Positions 44,601 to 58,100 of a stretch of 64,000 bases of DNA are shown here, piece after piece. The DNA comes from Odontesthes bonariensis (Eukaryota > Chordata > Actinopteri > Atheriniformes > Atherinopsidae): assembly GCF_027942865.1 (NCBI RefSeq), contig NC_134509.1:35576197-35640196 (forward strand), read 5' to 3'. The position numbers and the translations under genes are program-made. The notes under the pieces are model-generated. The model had not been told where the DNA came from and did not search any database. It saw only the letters and a list, made by a program, of their open reading frames with translations. Each line of letters begins with the position of its first letter. Position 1 is the stretch's first letter.

Positions 44601-47600
44601 AAGGCTGGTAGACACACTCTCAGTACACCCCAATCGTAATTTTACACATATACATTGTTATATTACCACACTACATCATAACTAACTGTAAACTGTTAAA
44701 TGATAAGCATTACATCTGTTTCACGGAGCAATGGGCAGGGATAATGCGCATTTAACGCTGAATGGGCACTTAGGGAAATTACGTGGACATTCTGAATTGC
44801 GGCCTCCAAGTCTAACCTTCAACAAGTCACACACACAAAGAAGAAACTTAAAAAACTTACAGCATCTGAATACCCAAGACCGTCACACGACACAAACAAA
44901 TCCAGGAAAGACAAGCGTTCCCTTCCGGGCTTCTCCCTCGACATCCATTGGCGTCTGTGTCAAACAAAAAACCATCGTCAATGGCTAACAACACACACAT
45001 GACGCATGGACGGCCGGCCAGCTGGGGTTAGCTGCCAGCAGCTGCCCGGTCACATGAACAATCCCCATTACTACAAGCTCGCTCTTCTGAAACCAAAAAC
45101 CGCTGGTAAATCCCAAATCGTAATTTTACACACTTTAACCTTCTTCTGGGCGAAGATTTCACGTTAAAATGCAAGTTACTCATCAAGGTGCTAACTTTAA
45201 TTGCTTTATGATCTGATGGCTACACTGAAAAGTGAAAAAAGGTGGTTGTGACAGAATCTCACCATGGTAGCGTCAGTGTAAGAAGCTGGAACAATAACCA
45301 GCTGCAACTGACATACATAAATACACCACCTGAATACACATGAAATCTTATATTCCAACATCTAGCTAGTGAACCGTAAATAGTTAGCGTGTTAACCTTG
45401 CTACCTAGCGCACTTTGCTAGCTGGGAAACTAACCACCTGCACCTTTTTAACAGATAATCGTAACGTCTATAGACTTCGCCCCCGTTTAACCGTTACGAT
45501 TTTCACAAATCACAAATATTGTTTCCAAAATTAAACAACCCACCTACCTGTTAAGGCTCCTGTCGTGGCATAAAGCGTCGGCTTCACTCTTCAAGACGCC
45601 CTTGCGGGGGCAAAAAACAAAATGAAGACATTCGCGCACATTCCATTTCTAGCATCACCGCCCTCCTGCCCTCGAATCGAATGTTGACGTGTGTCGTGTT
45701 TTCCAAACTCGGTGTGGAGGGGGGAGGGGTAGCCTGATTATCATCGACTTTCAAATCACTTCTGTTCGAGACTTGCCGAAGGTGTTGCGTCACTAGGAGG
45801 GCGAGGCCTGGCTAGGGGAGGGGCGTTCTTGAGCAGCATCCCTAGCATGAGCTCACCAATTCAGCTTCTGCACCAAAAGCGGCGTTTGCACTTTCTCTAC
45901 TTTTTTAAAGTGGTGGGGACAAATCTGCTCGTCAGACAAAGTGCCGGGGACGCGTCTCCGGCGGAAATGACGCGCCTGTGCTGATCGCACATGTGATCTT
46001 GCTACCAATCTATATGACCAGCTGATGGAAAAGGGAAAATATTTTGTTGAATTCTCCCTTGCTGTGGATGAGAGCAGCGACACATCTGATACTGCCCAGC
46101 TGTCAGTCTTCATCCGTGGAGTGGACTCAAATCTGTGTGTTACGGAGGAACTTTTGGGATTGAAATCAATGCATGGCATAACCACGGGAAAGGAAATCTT
46201 TGAAGAGGTTTCCAAATGTGTAACTGAAATGAAGCTGCCATGGGATAAACTCGTGGGACTAACGACAGATGGTGCGCCAGTGATGTGCGGACAAAAGAGT
46301 GGACTGGCGGGCAGGGTTCGGGAGAAGATGTGAAAGGTAACTGCAGGTGAGCTAACTATTTATCACTGCATCATACACCACTGTGTGGTAAAGCCCTAAA
46401 GATGGAATGTGATATGACCACAGTAACACGAGTAGTAAACTTCATAAGAGCCAGGGTCTGAATCACCGCCAGTCTTTTCTGGAGGAGTGTGCCGAGGAAA
46501 AGTAATGAATGAAGTAATGAAGTAATGAGCTGCTTGAGGAAATATGTCTGGAAATATATTTCTGGAAAGCAAAGGGAAAGACACAGCAGAGCTCCAGTAG
46601 CAAAAGTTTCTGTGTGAGCTGGCCTTTCTATGTAACATCATGAGCCATCGTGATGCGCTGAACCTGCAGCTTCAGGGGTGGGAGCGTATCATCACAGACA
46701 TGTTCGTTGACGACAAGGGCTTTTAAAACTAAACTGTGCCGGTGGGAGAATCAGATGCTGCAAGGAAGCCTGGGCCATTTTCCCTGCTGCCAAACCATGA
46801 CATGCAGATCTCTACCGAGATTTGCCGACTTTGATGTCCAGAAATGTTGCTTTGTACTGCTCAGTAATCCATTTGCAGTTGACGTGGAAAACGCACCAAC
46901 CAATTTCCAAATGGAGCTGATTGAACTCCAGTGTAGTTACATGCTGAAGTCAAAGTATGATGCTGTGGGCGCTGCACAGTTTCCACATTTCATCCCTGAC
47001 ACAATGCCTCAGCTCTGCACCCAAGCTTCTCAGATGCTCTCCATGTTCTGCAGCACTTATCTATGTGAGCAACTATTCTCCTCGATGAAGATGACCAAAT
47101 CATCTCACAGGAGACGTCTGACTGATGAACACCTTCACTCGATCCTGATTTCCTCAGCTTAGAGCCTGAGCCCAGACATTGATGAACTAGCATCAGAAGA
47201 GATGCCAGGTATCTGGCTTGGATGCATCAGAGTAGAGTAAATTTAAAATTCGATTTTGCATGTGTGCAATATTAAGTTATATATTGTATTGTATTAACAG
47301 TAGCTTGTTCCATATTTAATGTTTAGGGGGGGATTTTAAGCCTAATCTTAAAGGTAGAAAGAGTGTCTGCTTCCTGGACGTATACTGGCAGGTGGTTCCA
47401 CAAGAGAGTGGCCTGATAACCGAAGGCTCTGCCTCCCATTCTAGTTTTAGAAATTCTTAGAACCACAAATAGACCTGCAATCTGAGAGCGAAGTGTTCTG
47501 TTTGGAAGATATTGCAATATGAGAACTTTAAGATATAATAGAGCTTGGTCATTAGGAGCTTACTTAATCCAGTTAGAAGAAGAATTTTAAATTCTACTCT

Positions 47601-50600
47601 GAATTTAACAACAATGGCCCTCATTTATCAAGCCGTCGTAGGAAGCATCGTATATATGAGCGGAGAACTCGTCGTACGCAGAGGCTCAAGTGAGATTTAC
47701 AGAACATGCGTACCACACCAATCCCATCGTAAAACCGAGCGGCTGTTGATAAATCCGGTGGCTGAAATCCATCGTAATGATCCTAACCACGCCTTCTACA
47801 AAAGGGGGTTGAGAGGCCGCACCTCTAGAGTTTGCGACATGGATAGACGAAAGGCGGCAAAGAAACGCTGTCAACAGCGTTGGCGATGTAAATCGCAGAC
47901 CGGACAAGTTATGTATTTTCCCCTACTGTGATGGTCAATAAAATGTGATGAACTCCAGATTAAATTAAATCTAAAATTGAACGATGTTTTACTTTTTCTC
48001 CAATAAGATCAGGAAGAAGTGGTCCGATATGAAGCGTCACACCGGCCAGCCGTGTTGACCACAGAGGTCCTAGAAAGACAAACAGAGATCGTGAAGTGGA
48101 TGATGGCTTTAACACACACCATGCAATCTATCGACAGTACATTGAAAGACATAAATGAAACACTGAAGTCACAGAATAAATGCTGAAAGAAATCGTTGTT
48201 CTCCTTTCTTTTTTCCTTGAATAACAGAATGCTTACCAAAAGTCAGAATCGCTGAATACGTTCCTCTCTTCTCCTGAGCGCTCTTGGCTGTGCAGGCTGG
48301 TGGTAGGGATCTCTGGGTACGGGGTCCTCTGGATGTACATCTGGAAATGGCACTCCAGTTTTTTGGGCAATGTTATGGAGATCCCCGCATGCAATAATAA
48401 TATTGCATACCTTTTCGGGCGTATAGGGTTCCCCCCGCAGCCGAGAGACAGATCCAGCTTTAGGAGCCCTATACACCTCTCCACAGTGGCACGCGTGCGC
48501 GTATGCGCAGTGTTAAAGCGCCTCTCCTGTTCGGTGTGAGGGTGCGCGGTTGAATAATGAGCCATCACTCTTCCAATTACGGAGTTGTACTTGTTTAATT
48601 TATTTAATTTGCGTTTATGTTTATATTTATGTTGAAGTCAAATAAAACATGGGCCTTCTTTGAAGTGATAAGTCTGTAATTTTAACCTAGGGATTTGTTG
48701 CGACTCCTGAGCACGCACTAGTGACGCTGCTGTATTGCAGTCACCGCAGGTCAAAATGGAAAAGTGCGTACACCGGCCTCAGACCTGTCGTGGCGATTTC
48801 ATCTTTCCTGCGCTCACGATGGATTTGATAAATGCCAACCTTTGCGCAGAAAAGAACGTACACACGACCTACGCACGTTTTTCGTCTTACGCAAGTTTGA
48901 TAAATGAGGGCCATTAGGTGCATTCCCACTGTAAGAAACTTTTGCAGTTCCTATAACCTTTTCAGGAATAGGGGCCGTTTTTCCCCGCATTCAGAGATAC
49001 AGGAACGAGGGACCACGGCCCTTAGTTCCTATAACCATTTTAGCTCCTTCTCTGAGGCAGGGTCTTTTCTGGGTTCCATATGAACACAGATGACGTAGAT
49101 GTTTGGTGGATGTTAGCTATGCCCATTGTCAGATTTCTGCTTCTTCATGTTCCTAATCTGCTCAACGTAAACAGTAGAATAACGGCTGAAATGTTTACTC
49201 ATACGACGACACAAACGGCGCATGTTTTATATGTTAAACTTGCACGTTGTCTCCTTTGTCTGCGGCACTCTGCTCTCCTTCCTTCCTTCATGAAACGAAG
49301 AAGTATTGCCTGCCACTCGATTCTTCGTCTCCTGACTCTCTCTGTGTGCTCTTCCAGCCTCGATGTTAGACGCCCTATGTGATCGTCCATGATTAATATC
49401 ACCGTCATGCAGACCATTGAATACGATGGCCTCCTCGCTCTACATATTAGCTTCTTGGTGGTGTTTTTGTCATCTCCTTACTTTTCACGGGTTTTGTTTT
49501 GTTTTGTTGTTGAGTGTGGGGCTAAAGTAACACGTCACTGTCGCAGACGGTTGCGTTGCATCAGTCCCTATTAAGGTCCCGACTCATGTGCGAATGCAAA
49601 ATGAAACAGTTCCCCTGGGGAAGGGCAGTTCATAGAACAAAATTTGAGGTGGACAGTTCTTAGAACTAAAACTGGAGAAATGTAATTTCTCCTGCTAGTT
49701 CTCGTCAGAACTCTGGCTGCAGCATTTCAGATCAGCTGGAGGCTTTCAGAGATTTTTTTGGACAGACCAATAATGAAGAATTACAGTAGTCCAATCTTGA
49801 AGTGAAAAATGCATGGACTAGTTTTCTGCATCACTCTGAGACAGGATGTTCCTAATTTTGGCAATATTATGAAGGTGAAAAAAGGCAGTCCTAGAAACCT
49901 GTTTTATATGTGCGTCAAAGGACAGATTCTGATAAAAAAAAAATAACTCCAAGGGTCCTCACTTTAGTACTAGAGGCCAAGGAAATGCCAGATAGAGTAA
50001 GTATATAACTAGACAGTTTCTCCTTGAAGCGATTGGGTCCAAAGACCACAAGCAGGACATTTTGAGTCATCCAGGTTTTAGTCTTTAAGACATGCTTGTT
50101 GTCTAACCATTTTATTGGTTTAATCTAATTTCATAGATACATATAGCTGAGTATCATCAGCATAGTAATAGAAATGTATGCCATGTTGTTTTATATGATT
50201 ACGTAATGGAAGCATGTATAGAGTGAATAAATCGGTCCAACCACAGAAAACTGTCAACTCCTTAATTTACTATGGTGTACTCCGGAAAAAAAAGATTTTC
50301 TTCGTTTACAAGAACAAATTATAATCTGTCAGATGAATATTACTTTAATCCATATTACATGTCAAAGTCTTTGTAAGAGAATGCTGCAATCGATCGTATC
50401 AAATACAGTACTGAGATCCAACAGGACAAGCACAGACACAAGACCACTATCAGAGGCTAAGAAGAGATCACTTGTAGGGGTGTAAATCGGTTACCTGACT
50501 CCCGCCCTCTGGTATTCGCATACCATCTGGGACGAGCCCACAACCGACATGATTTCAAATGGGGCTATTTTTTCTAAAACTCGTGCATGTGATTGGATGA

Positions 50601-53600
50601 AGAATCTGTCCGTCATCTTAACTGACACGCCACTGCAGCCTCTCCCAATGACTCAACCCGTGACGTAGCTCAGAGCTTACCTGACTCCCGCCCTCTGGAG
50701 CATGAATGGGCGGCCATAACGCGGCCATAATGCCGCCCATTCATCCAAAGTCCCACCCAGCGATTAATGATTGGCTCTGATTATTTTCTAATCGGAAGAA
50801 ACACATATGACTCCCAGGCTCCTCAGATGGTTGTGTGAGGAAAGGGAACGCCCCCGCGTGTAGTTGGTGAACGCAGCCAGATGACGTGAGTCAGGTTAGT
50901 AAATCGGCACCATCGGCGATTTGATTCGATTTCGATTTCATAAGCCAACGATTCGATTATTTTCGATTCTTCAGAATTCCCCACGATTCGATTCGATACG
51001 ATTCGATTCTCAATATTTTTACACTTTTTATATATAATAAGTTTGAAATAAATCAACAAAAATATAATTTGCCTTTTATTGAGAATACAGAAACAGTATT
51101 CTATACACACTTCAGTGCTTACTGTGCAGGTCTAGTATGGCCATTAGCCTATTCACTGTATAAAAAAAGAGAAAAAAAAACAAAGACTGACCTACAGTGC
51201 AAGTAAATCAACACTGCAATTTTCTTTCATACAAAATTGGTTACATTTTGAAAATATCCTTTGCAGTAGGTGAACTCACTGAAAAAAAACTCCACAAATT
51301 CTTAAAAGAAAAAAAATGCATTTGCATTTTAGAAGTATGAGGTAATTGTGGTCAGTTGACTTGAGCTATAGTAAGGGCCTTGCAAATAGAACACTAAAAA
51401 AAACAGTTAAAGTGCAATAAGAATAAAAAATAACAAAAGGACATAAGCCCACAGCCCAATAATAGCAAAAAAAAACAAGGAGGCTGACCTACATTTCAAT
51501 GGTGCTCCTGGACAGATTTTTCTTCATGAAAATCAACTGGTCCACATGCTCAGAAGACAATACACTGCGCTCTGAACGCACAATGTCCCCTGCTGTACTA
51601 AATACCCGTTCTGATGGTACACTTGTGCCAGGAATGCATAAGTAAGTCTTGGCCAGGTCTGCAAGGAAAGGAAACTCAGCCTGGTGAGCTCTCCACCAGT
51701 CTAACACCTTACCACCTAGGCCCAAAGATGCAACTTCTCTGTACTTCCTAATTTCATCATAGGCTAGCTCATTGGATGTTTTGTTTCTGACACTTGGGTC
51801 CTCAGTACAGAAGGACTCGCCAAACAGGTCCTCCAACACCTTTGATTTCTTGGGAACAGTAGGGCATTCTAGAATGGCACAGAAAAAAATACTTAATTAT
51901 TGTTCTACTTGTAATCTAATTATTATTTACTTATCTATTATCTACTTGATTAGTTGTGTGTTACATATAACAGTACATGCCTTCAGTGGTTTCTTCCTCA
52001 CGTTTCTCATTCGCATCATTTAGCTCATCCACATCATGTGGCTCCCTAGGAATCTGGTCAGAAGTGTGAGGAGGTGTTTGCTCACGTTCAGACTGGGCCT
52101 GCTCTGACTCATTCTGTAACACAGACCCACACATAAACAGAGACTTATTAGTAAAAGGTAGGGTAGAGTGCTCAAATTTCAATGAGACAATGGCTTTATC
52201 AGTGTTATTATTTAGATTAAATGACTAAAATGAGAAGCAACTTACCCTCTGTTCCTTTAGCTGTGCCGCTTCTTCAGCAATATCTTCAAAGGTTTGGTTT
52301 CTTCTCACATCACTGAGGAAAGGAAGCTTTTTGAATCGGGGGTCCAATGCAGCTGCGCGAAGTAAGAATGGTTCTTCGTCCACATATTGCCCTCTAAGAT
52401 CTTCAGCCATGAGTCGTTTAATTTCTTTGATTAAGTGGGCGTCACCCGGTGCCTCCTCGAAATGCGCCAACAACTTCATTCGGAGGGGTGCCAGGACAGA
52501 CACAGTTGGCTGCTTCTCCTCGCACATCAACGTTGTAGCCACCTTCAGTGGGGCCAGTAGACTCAGCATCTGTTCGGCAGCTGTTATGTCGCCCTCACTC
52601 AGCGTATGCACGTCACCTTTCTGTCCAGCAGTGTCGCCGTCACCGCCGGTTGCTGTTCGAGAAAACGTTCCAGCATGTCGAACGAACTGTTCCATCTTGT
52701 TTTGACGTCCGTTATTAGCTTATGTCGTGGAAGCTCCAGCAAACGTTGCTTCTCCTTCATAACTGCAGGTGGGCTGCGGTGAAAAAAACCCACAACTTTT
52801 CTCACGCGTCCTAAAAGCCTGTCTGCGGCAGCAAGCTTCAGACCATCTTGTCAGATTGAGTGTATGCGCAAAACACTTTATGTGCAGTGAGAACTCTGCC
52901 TCTCTAGCAGCTTTGACCATGTTGGAAGCGTTGTCGGTGACGAGAGCAGGTGCTTTGTCCAATACACCCCACTCTTCACATGCACCTCTCAGAATATGCC
53001 CGATATTAACTCCCGAATGAGTGTCTTCCATGATACGAGTCTGTAAAACATGGTTTTTCATTTGCCATTCGTTGTCAATGAAATGACACGTTACAGTGAT
53101 GTAGGACTCCATCGTGCATGAAGTCCATCCATCGGAGGTTATGGCTACTCGCCCTGCACTCTTCAGCCCCTGAATAACTTCATTGCGCACTTTATTGTAC
53201 ATCTTCGGAATGTAGGACTCGCTGAAATGTTGCCGCGAGGGGATGTTGTACCTCGGCTCAAGGACTTCGAGGATGTATCTAAAGCCTTCGTTCTCTACAA
53301 CACAGTAGGGCCTCATGTCTTTGCACATAAAAAACGCAAGGGCCCTGGTTATGTTTTTTGCCCATTTCGAAGTTGCCGACAACTTTTGAGGAAAAAACGT
53401 TGTCAGCGGCGTTGTTGGTCTTTCTGTACAATCGGTCTCAGTGATACCATGACGCCTTTTCATGTGTGCCGATAGATTTGATGTATTAGTGTGGTATTTG
53501 ATCTCAGCCTGACAGCCTTTGTCTCTGCACACTGCAACATCTCTTACCATTATTCCTCCTGTTTTTCTGAAGCCAAAATATTTCCAAACCCATGACTTTA

Positions 53601-55070
53601 AGCCGACGGGAGTAAATATCTCTTGCGGTTCCATCGCTCTCACTGGGGATGGCGCGCGGAAGTAGTCGAGGAGGTTGACGGTAGGGGCGTGTGAAGTAGT
53701 AAAACAATAGCACCACCCGCAGTTTAGGAGTACGGTAATTAGAAACGCACACGTCCGAGTAGATGCTGAAAATACACAGGTGAACAGGCGGCAAACTATG
53801 AATTTAATTAATCACACTGATCGATTATCTCGCGGACGAGTCGACGCATCGAATCGTCGGCTGTATAATCGATGAATCGACCCAAAACGATTACTATTTA
53901 CACCCCTAATCACTTGTAACTTTCACCAGTGCTGTTTCTGTGCTATGATGCACTCTGAATCCTGACTGAAACTCTTCAAACAGATTATTTCTGAGTAAAC
54001 AGAAAGAGGTAACAGGGAAGGAGAAGGATTACAGTACTCGTCAACAACAGATGGTGTAATCTTGGACATGTTACTAAGAAAGAGCTCCTCTGCACCCCAG
54101 TTATTGAAGTATTCGCTGCAAGGTCCTGTCCATGTTGTACACAGAGAGAGTTCACCTGTGTTACCTGCCAATGCTACATGTACATTCATCAGCTAAATTG
54201 TTACCAAGCTACAAAAACAATACCCCAACCCACTGATGGTGACCTCTGAATATTTCTTCCACACCTTTGTCTCTGCTACATTTGTTTTTCAGCTGATTTA
54301 TGTATTTTTTTGTTGTTGTCTATCTGTAACAATAGCATATCTTTAATAATGGATTATATTCCAGCAATATAATTTCCCTTATGGGATTAATAAAGTATTA
54401 TTGAATTGAATTTATTGAGGATAGTTTTGTACAGTTACAGCTGCAGTCAATGCTTAAGGTGAAGGTGAATAATTGTGAAGGTGCAATTAAGAAATGTTAA
54501 ATACAACATTTTCTCAATCAAAAATAAACTGTCGGTGTGAAGACGCGCCGCCGTCACTAGCTCACCAGACGAGTTTGTGTTATGAGTGTTATTTAAAAGA
54601 CTCTTGAACAATTCATACATTTGAAGATTGCACAGACGAAACACACACGGGTATGTGTGTGTATTTAAATATATTTATTGATTGAGTACGGTACATTACA
54701 GTCCAGAAATAATCATGTCATGGGGAGGGACGCAGGTCTGACGCACCTAGTAGTTCACCTGTGAATGAGACAACGTGGATTGATAAGCCGACAGCGGTAG
54801 AAGGGAATAAAGACTAACGCAACGTGTATTAGTTGTATTGATTGTGGATTAGCATAAATTTACCTCTGCTTGTCATCCTGTCTCCCGAGGGCACGCGCAC
54901 CTTATTAGTTCCGGCAGGGAGTAGGACAAGGTGGAAATAGATAGAGGGGAGTTTCATGTTGTGTAAATATGTATTTAACTGGTGTAAAATATGTATGTGT
55001 GTTTATTAGGTTTACTGTGGGTGTGTTGATGGTTGATTATATATATATTTTATATTATATTATATTATAT

Positions 55071-55116
<46 letters not shown>

Positions 55117-58100
55117 TTTTCAAGTGATGAGTTAGGGTGTAAATATTGCTGTAGATATACTGTAGGTATGTGTGTGTCTCTGATTTTATCCGGATTAAAT
55201 GGTATAGTCCAGCTCATTATCTGAGCCGAAGGTATATAAGTAGTCAGTCTGAAAATGTCTGTGTTGGTGTATGGATTATTGATAAGAAAAATAAATGTAT
55301 CTGGATCCTCAATCTTGGAATTCTCCTTATTGCCTCCATTTAAAAAAAATGTTGAGCTACTTGACGAATTTGAATTTCCCCCATTGGGGGATAAATAAAG
55401 TATTTTTCTATTCTATTCTATTCTATTCTATTCTATGGCCGCTCAGACATTCTAACGGTTGGTCCTCTCAGATTACATGTGTATGTCTTTTGCTGGCGAC
55501 ATGTAACTGTCAATATCTGGCACAATATTATGAAATGCTGCTGCATTCATGTAGTGTTTAAAATGCATCAGCATCTGTATTCAGTTAAAACTGAACATTT
55601 AGCCCAGTTCTATAGAATACCTGTATATACCATATATCACTATTCAGCCCAAAAATACTGGAATAGAATTTTTGGTCCATATTACTCAGCTCTATTTTTA
55701 CAGGAAATTTGCAACTTTGTGGATCCACCTTACACTTCTCTTGCCATTTAATTGGAACTTGAAAAAAAATGGTCAAATCATAGAATAGAATAGAAAAATA
55801 CTTTATTCAATATTCATCATATTGAATTTGTTTGATTCTAAGAAACAAGCATGCCTGTGTTGTTAGTAAATGACTCATACCTGATCAGCAATATTATAAA
55901 CTGGCTGAATCTGAATTCATAAATGAGTTCATTGTTGAACCAGTCACAGAACTGGCTACTCACATGCGAGACACGTACTGCATTGCAACCATGTGCTAAT
56001 TTTCCTGATTTACTATATCTGGACCTAAATTTACATTAACGTCAGTGCCAAATATTGTACAGTGGTCCTTGTCTAGTTCTTTATTAAGGCTGATTATTTA
56101 CAGTATTGTTTTTTGTAATGATATAAAGATTTCTGAAACAAGCGCCAGACTGTTTTCACAGGCTGGAGTTAATTACCAATCACACGTAGCTGAAAAAGGA
56201 GATTTAGCCTGAAGAAATTCAAAATATTTTTTGAGCTCAAGGCCTTATCCATCGAGAAGTCGTGCCCTTTGTAAGTGGTAAAACTCAGTGTGCTGTTTTC
56301 TTGTTAACTCTTCACTGTGTGTTGGTGTGTGTGTGTTCACATTTCTGTGCATGTCTGCGTGCCGTGGCCCTCAGTAATGGCACGGTGGATTTGTACAGAT
56401 CAGGAGGAGTGATGGGAAATCCACAAAGCCTATTAGTGCTATGCTATTAATACACACAGGAACACACACACATGTGCACACAATCTCATAAACAAAGAAT
56501 AAAACAAAATGAAAAGTAGCATGTCGCCTCTAGACTGCAACGAAATAAGTCAATGATAAAAGCTGATTTACAATTTACTGATGGTTGTTAAAAAAAAACT
56601 TATTTGCTAAAGAAAAGAAATTCATTTTTTTCAGCAGTTACTGTAGGCAACCGTGCAGCTTACATCAATCATAGCCTGGAACATAAAGCACTGCACAAAA
56701 GAATAGTCACCCCTCCTTTCTTTTATTGTAAGTGGGCTGTAATTATATAGGACTTTTCTAGTCTAATTTGACTAGAAAAGTGCTTTCACATTACAAGCCA
56801 CAGTCATCCATTCACACACATTGTAGCACTTCTTAAGCCCCATACACACACGTCGCTGCTATTTACTCGCTACTCGCTCACTCGCCTACTCGCCACTCGC
56901 TTGGGTGCTTTTGCTGACTTGGTGTGTAGAAGTTGGGTGGCCACTGTTTGGAGAACACTGGGGGAACGTCACCTGTCAATAATCTGTATTCTGCATTTTA
57001 ATTGGCTACTCGCTTTTACTCGCTTACTCACGTCGCTCGAAGTTGAAATATGTTCATCTCGGAATCCGCCCACATCGCATCGCTTGTACTCGCTTGTACT
57101 CTCCTCGCCTACTCGCCTCGCGTGAACACATAGACATTCTATTGACTTTACTCGCTGAGCGAGTAAATAGCAGCGACGTGTGTGTATGGGGCTTTAGTCT
57201 ATATAGTGTTACAGGCTACACAATACTTTTTATTTTTTCACACACATTTATACACTGACGGGGGTATTGTAGGTAACGTGGTTCAGGGAAGCCGGGGATC
57301 AAGCCACACACCTTCAGATTAGCAAACAACTTTTCTTCCTGATGATCTGAGAGAGACATTTTATTTTGTCTCCAAGAGACATACTTCTGTGTAATCCTTC
57401 AAAGTGGTTTTGGGCAACATTTCTCCATGCTTTCTGAAGTTCTTTCAAAGTCTTTCTTTGGACATTGGAATACAGTATGTCTTTTTTTGGTCTGTTACAT
57501 CACTTAACGTTAAACTACGAATCATTTCAGCATAAAAATGGCACCAAATTCAAGGCATGAAACAGTGTTGTGTCTACACATAACGGACAACTGGGAATCG
57601 GACCAATTTTAAACTGTGTCTGAATTACTGAATTACTAGCAGCATCTCAAATAGGTATCAGCTGACAAAACTCAGCATGATGTGTAGCATCCTTAAAATA
57701 GTTGAGGAAACTGGACAAGTGGAGGACAAAAGAAAAGGTGATCCCCCGGAGCCAAGACCTCAACATTATTGAAGCAGTGTCAGATAATCTTGACAGAGAA
57801 AGGAACAGTACTTTGGAACGTCATTCAAGAAGCCTGGAGAACTATTCCTGAAGAATACTTAAAGAAATAAGAAAGCTTGAGGGTTCAGGTTGTTTTTTTA
57901 AGAACAAAGTTGCTCATACCAAATATTAACTGTCAAGTTCATTAAAATTGTACTAACTCTGTTTTTTTGCCACATATACTGTAATAGTATAAACATAAAA
58001 GGAAATTTATGTTTGTATACTTTTTTTTCAAGGAAAGCTCATATTTCCTGTTTTCCTAGTAATATGTCAACACGTCTATTGAACAGAAATGTTTGTTCTC

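Larger units (their letters stand above)
50475..53908 (-). mobile_element. hAT transposon with BED zinc finger, nearly full length (3434 bp)
   Basis: Ends TAGGGGTGTAAAT and ATTTACACCCCTA; the exact 8-base duplication ATCACTTG lies at 50467-50474 and 53909-53916. The transposase is on the minus strand. It starts at 53643 (MEPQEI at 53634), with a BED-type finger C39, C44, H60, H65 and then [29 protein letters not shown] and CFAHTLNL. Frames shift near 52850 and near 52610, reading on through [18 protein letters not shown] and [11 protein letters not shown] to donor GTAAGT at 52245. Exons follow at about 51970-52113 and 51489-51868, ending [19 protein letters not shown] and [17 protein letters not shown], the hAT dimerisation motif. 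A 409-bp MITE sits beside the 3' terminus. The two frameshifts make it inactive. Confidence 0.9.
47327..54000 (-). mobile_element. L2-type LINE, antisense, split by Harbinger, unknown segment and hAT
   Basis: Antisense pieces line up with the L2 at 4920-6150: 47327-47615 (3' UTR and end of ORF2; TTTTAAGCCTAATCTTAAAG), 49659-50474 (GAACTCTGGCTGCAGCATTT, GAGTATCATCAGCATAGTAA, through AGTACTGAGATCCAACAGGA) and 53909-54000 (CACTCTGAATCCTGACTGAA, the QSGFRVHH block). The gaps are filled by 47616-48912, 48913-49658 and 50475-53908. Its frames are more decayed than the L2 at 5 kb. Confidence 0.75.

Noticed and set aside
49080-49417. 100-codon plus frame and 72-codon minus frame
   Set aside because: Within the unclassified insertion. 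The Arg-rich minus reading might be a transposon protein piece but is too short to call a gene.
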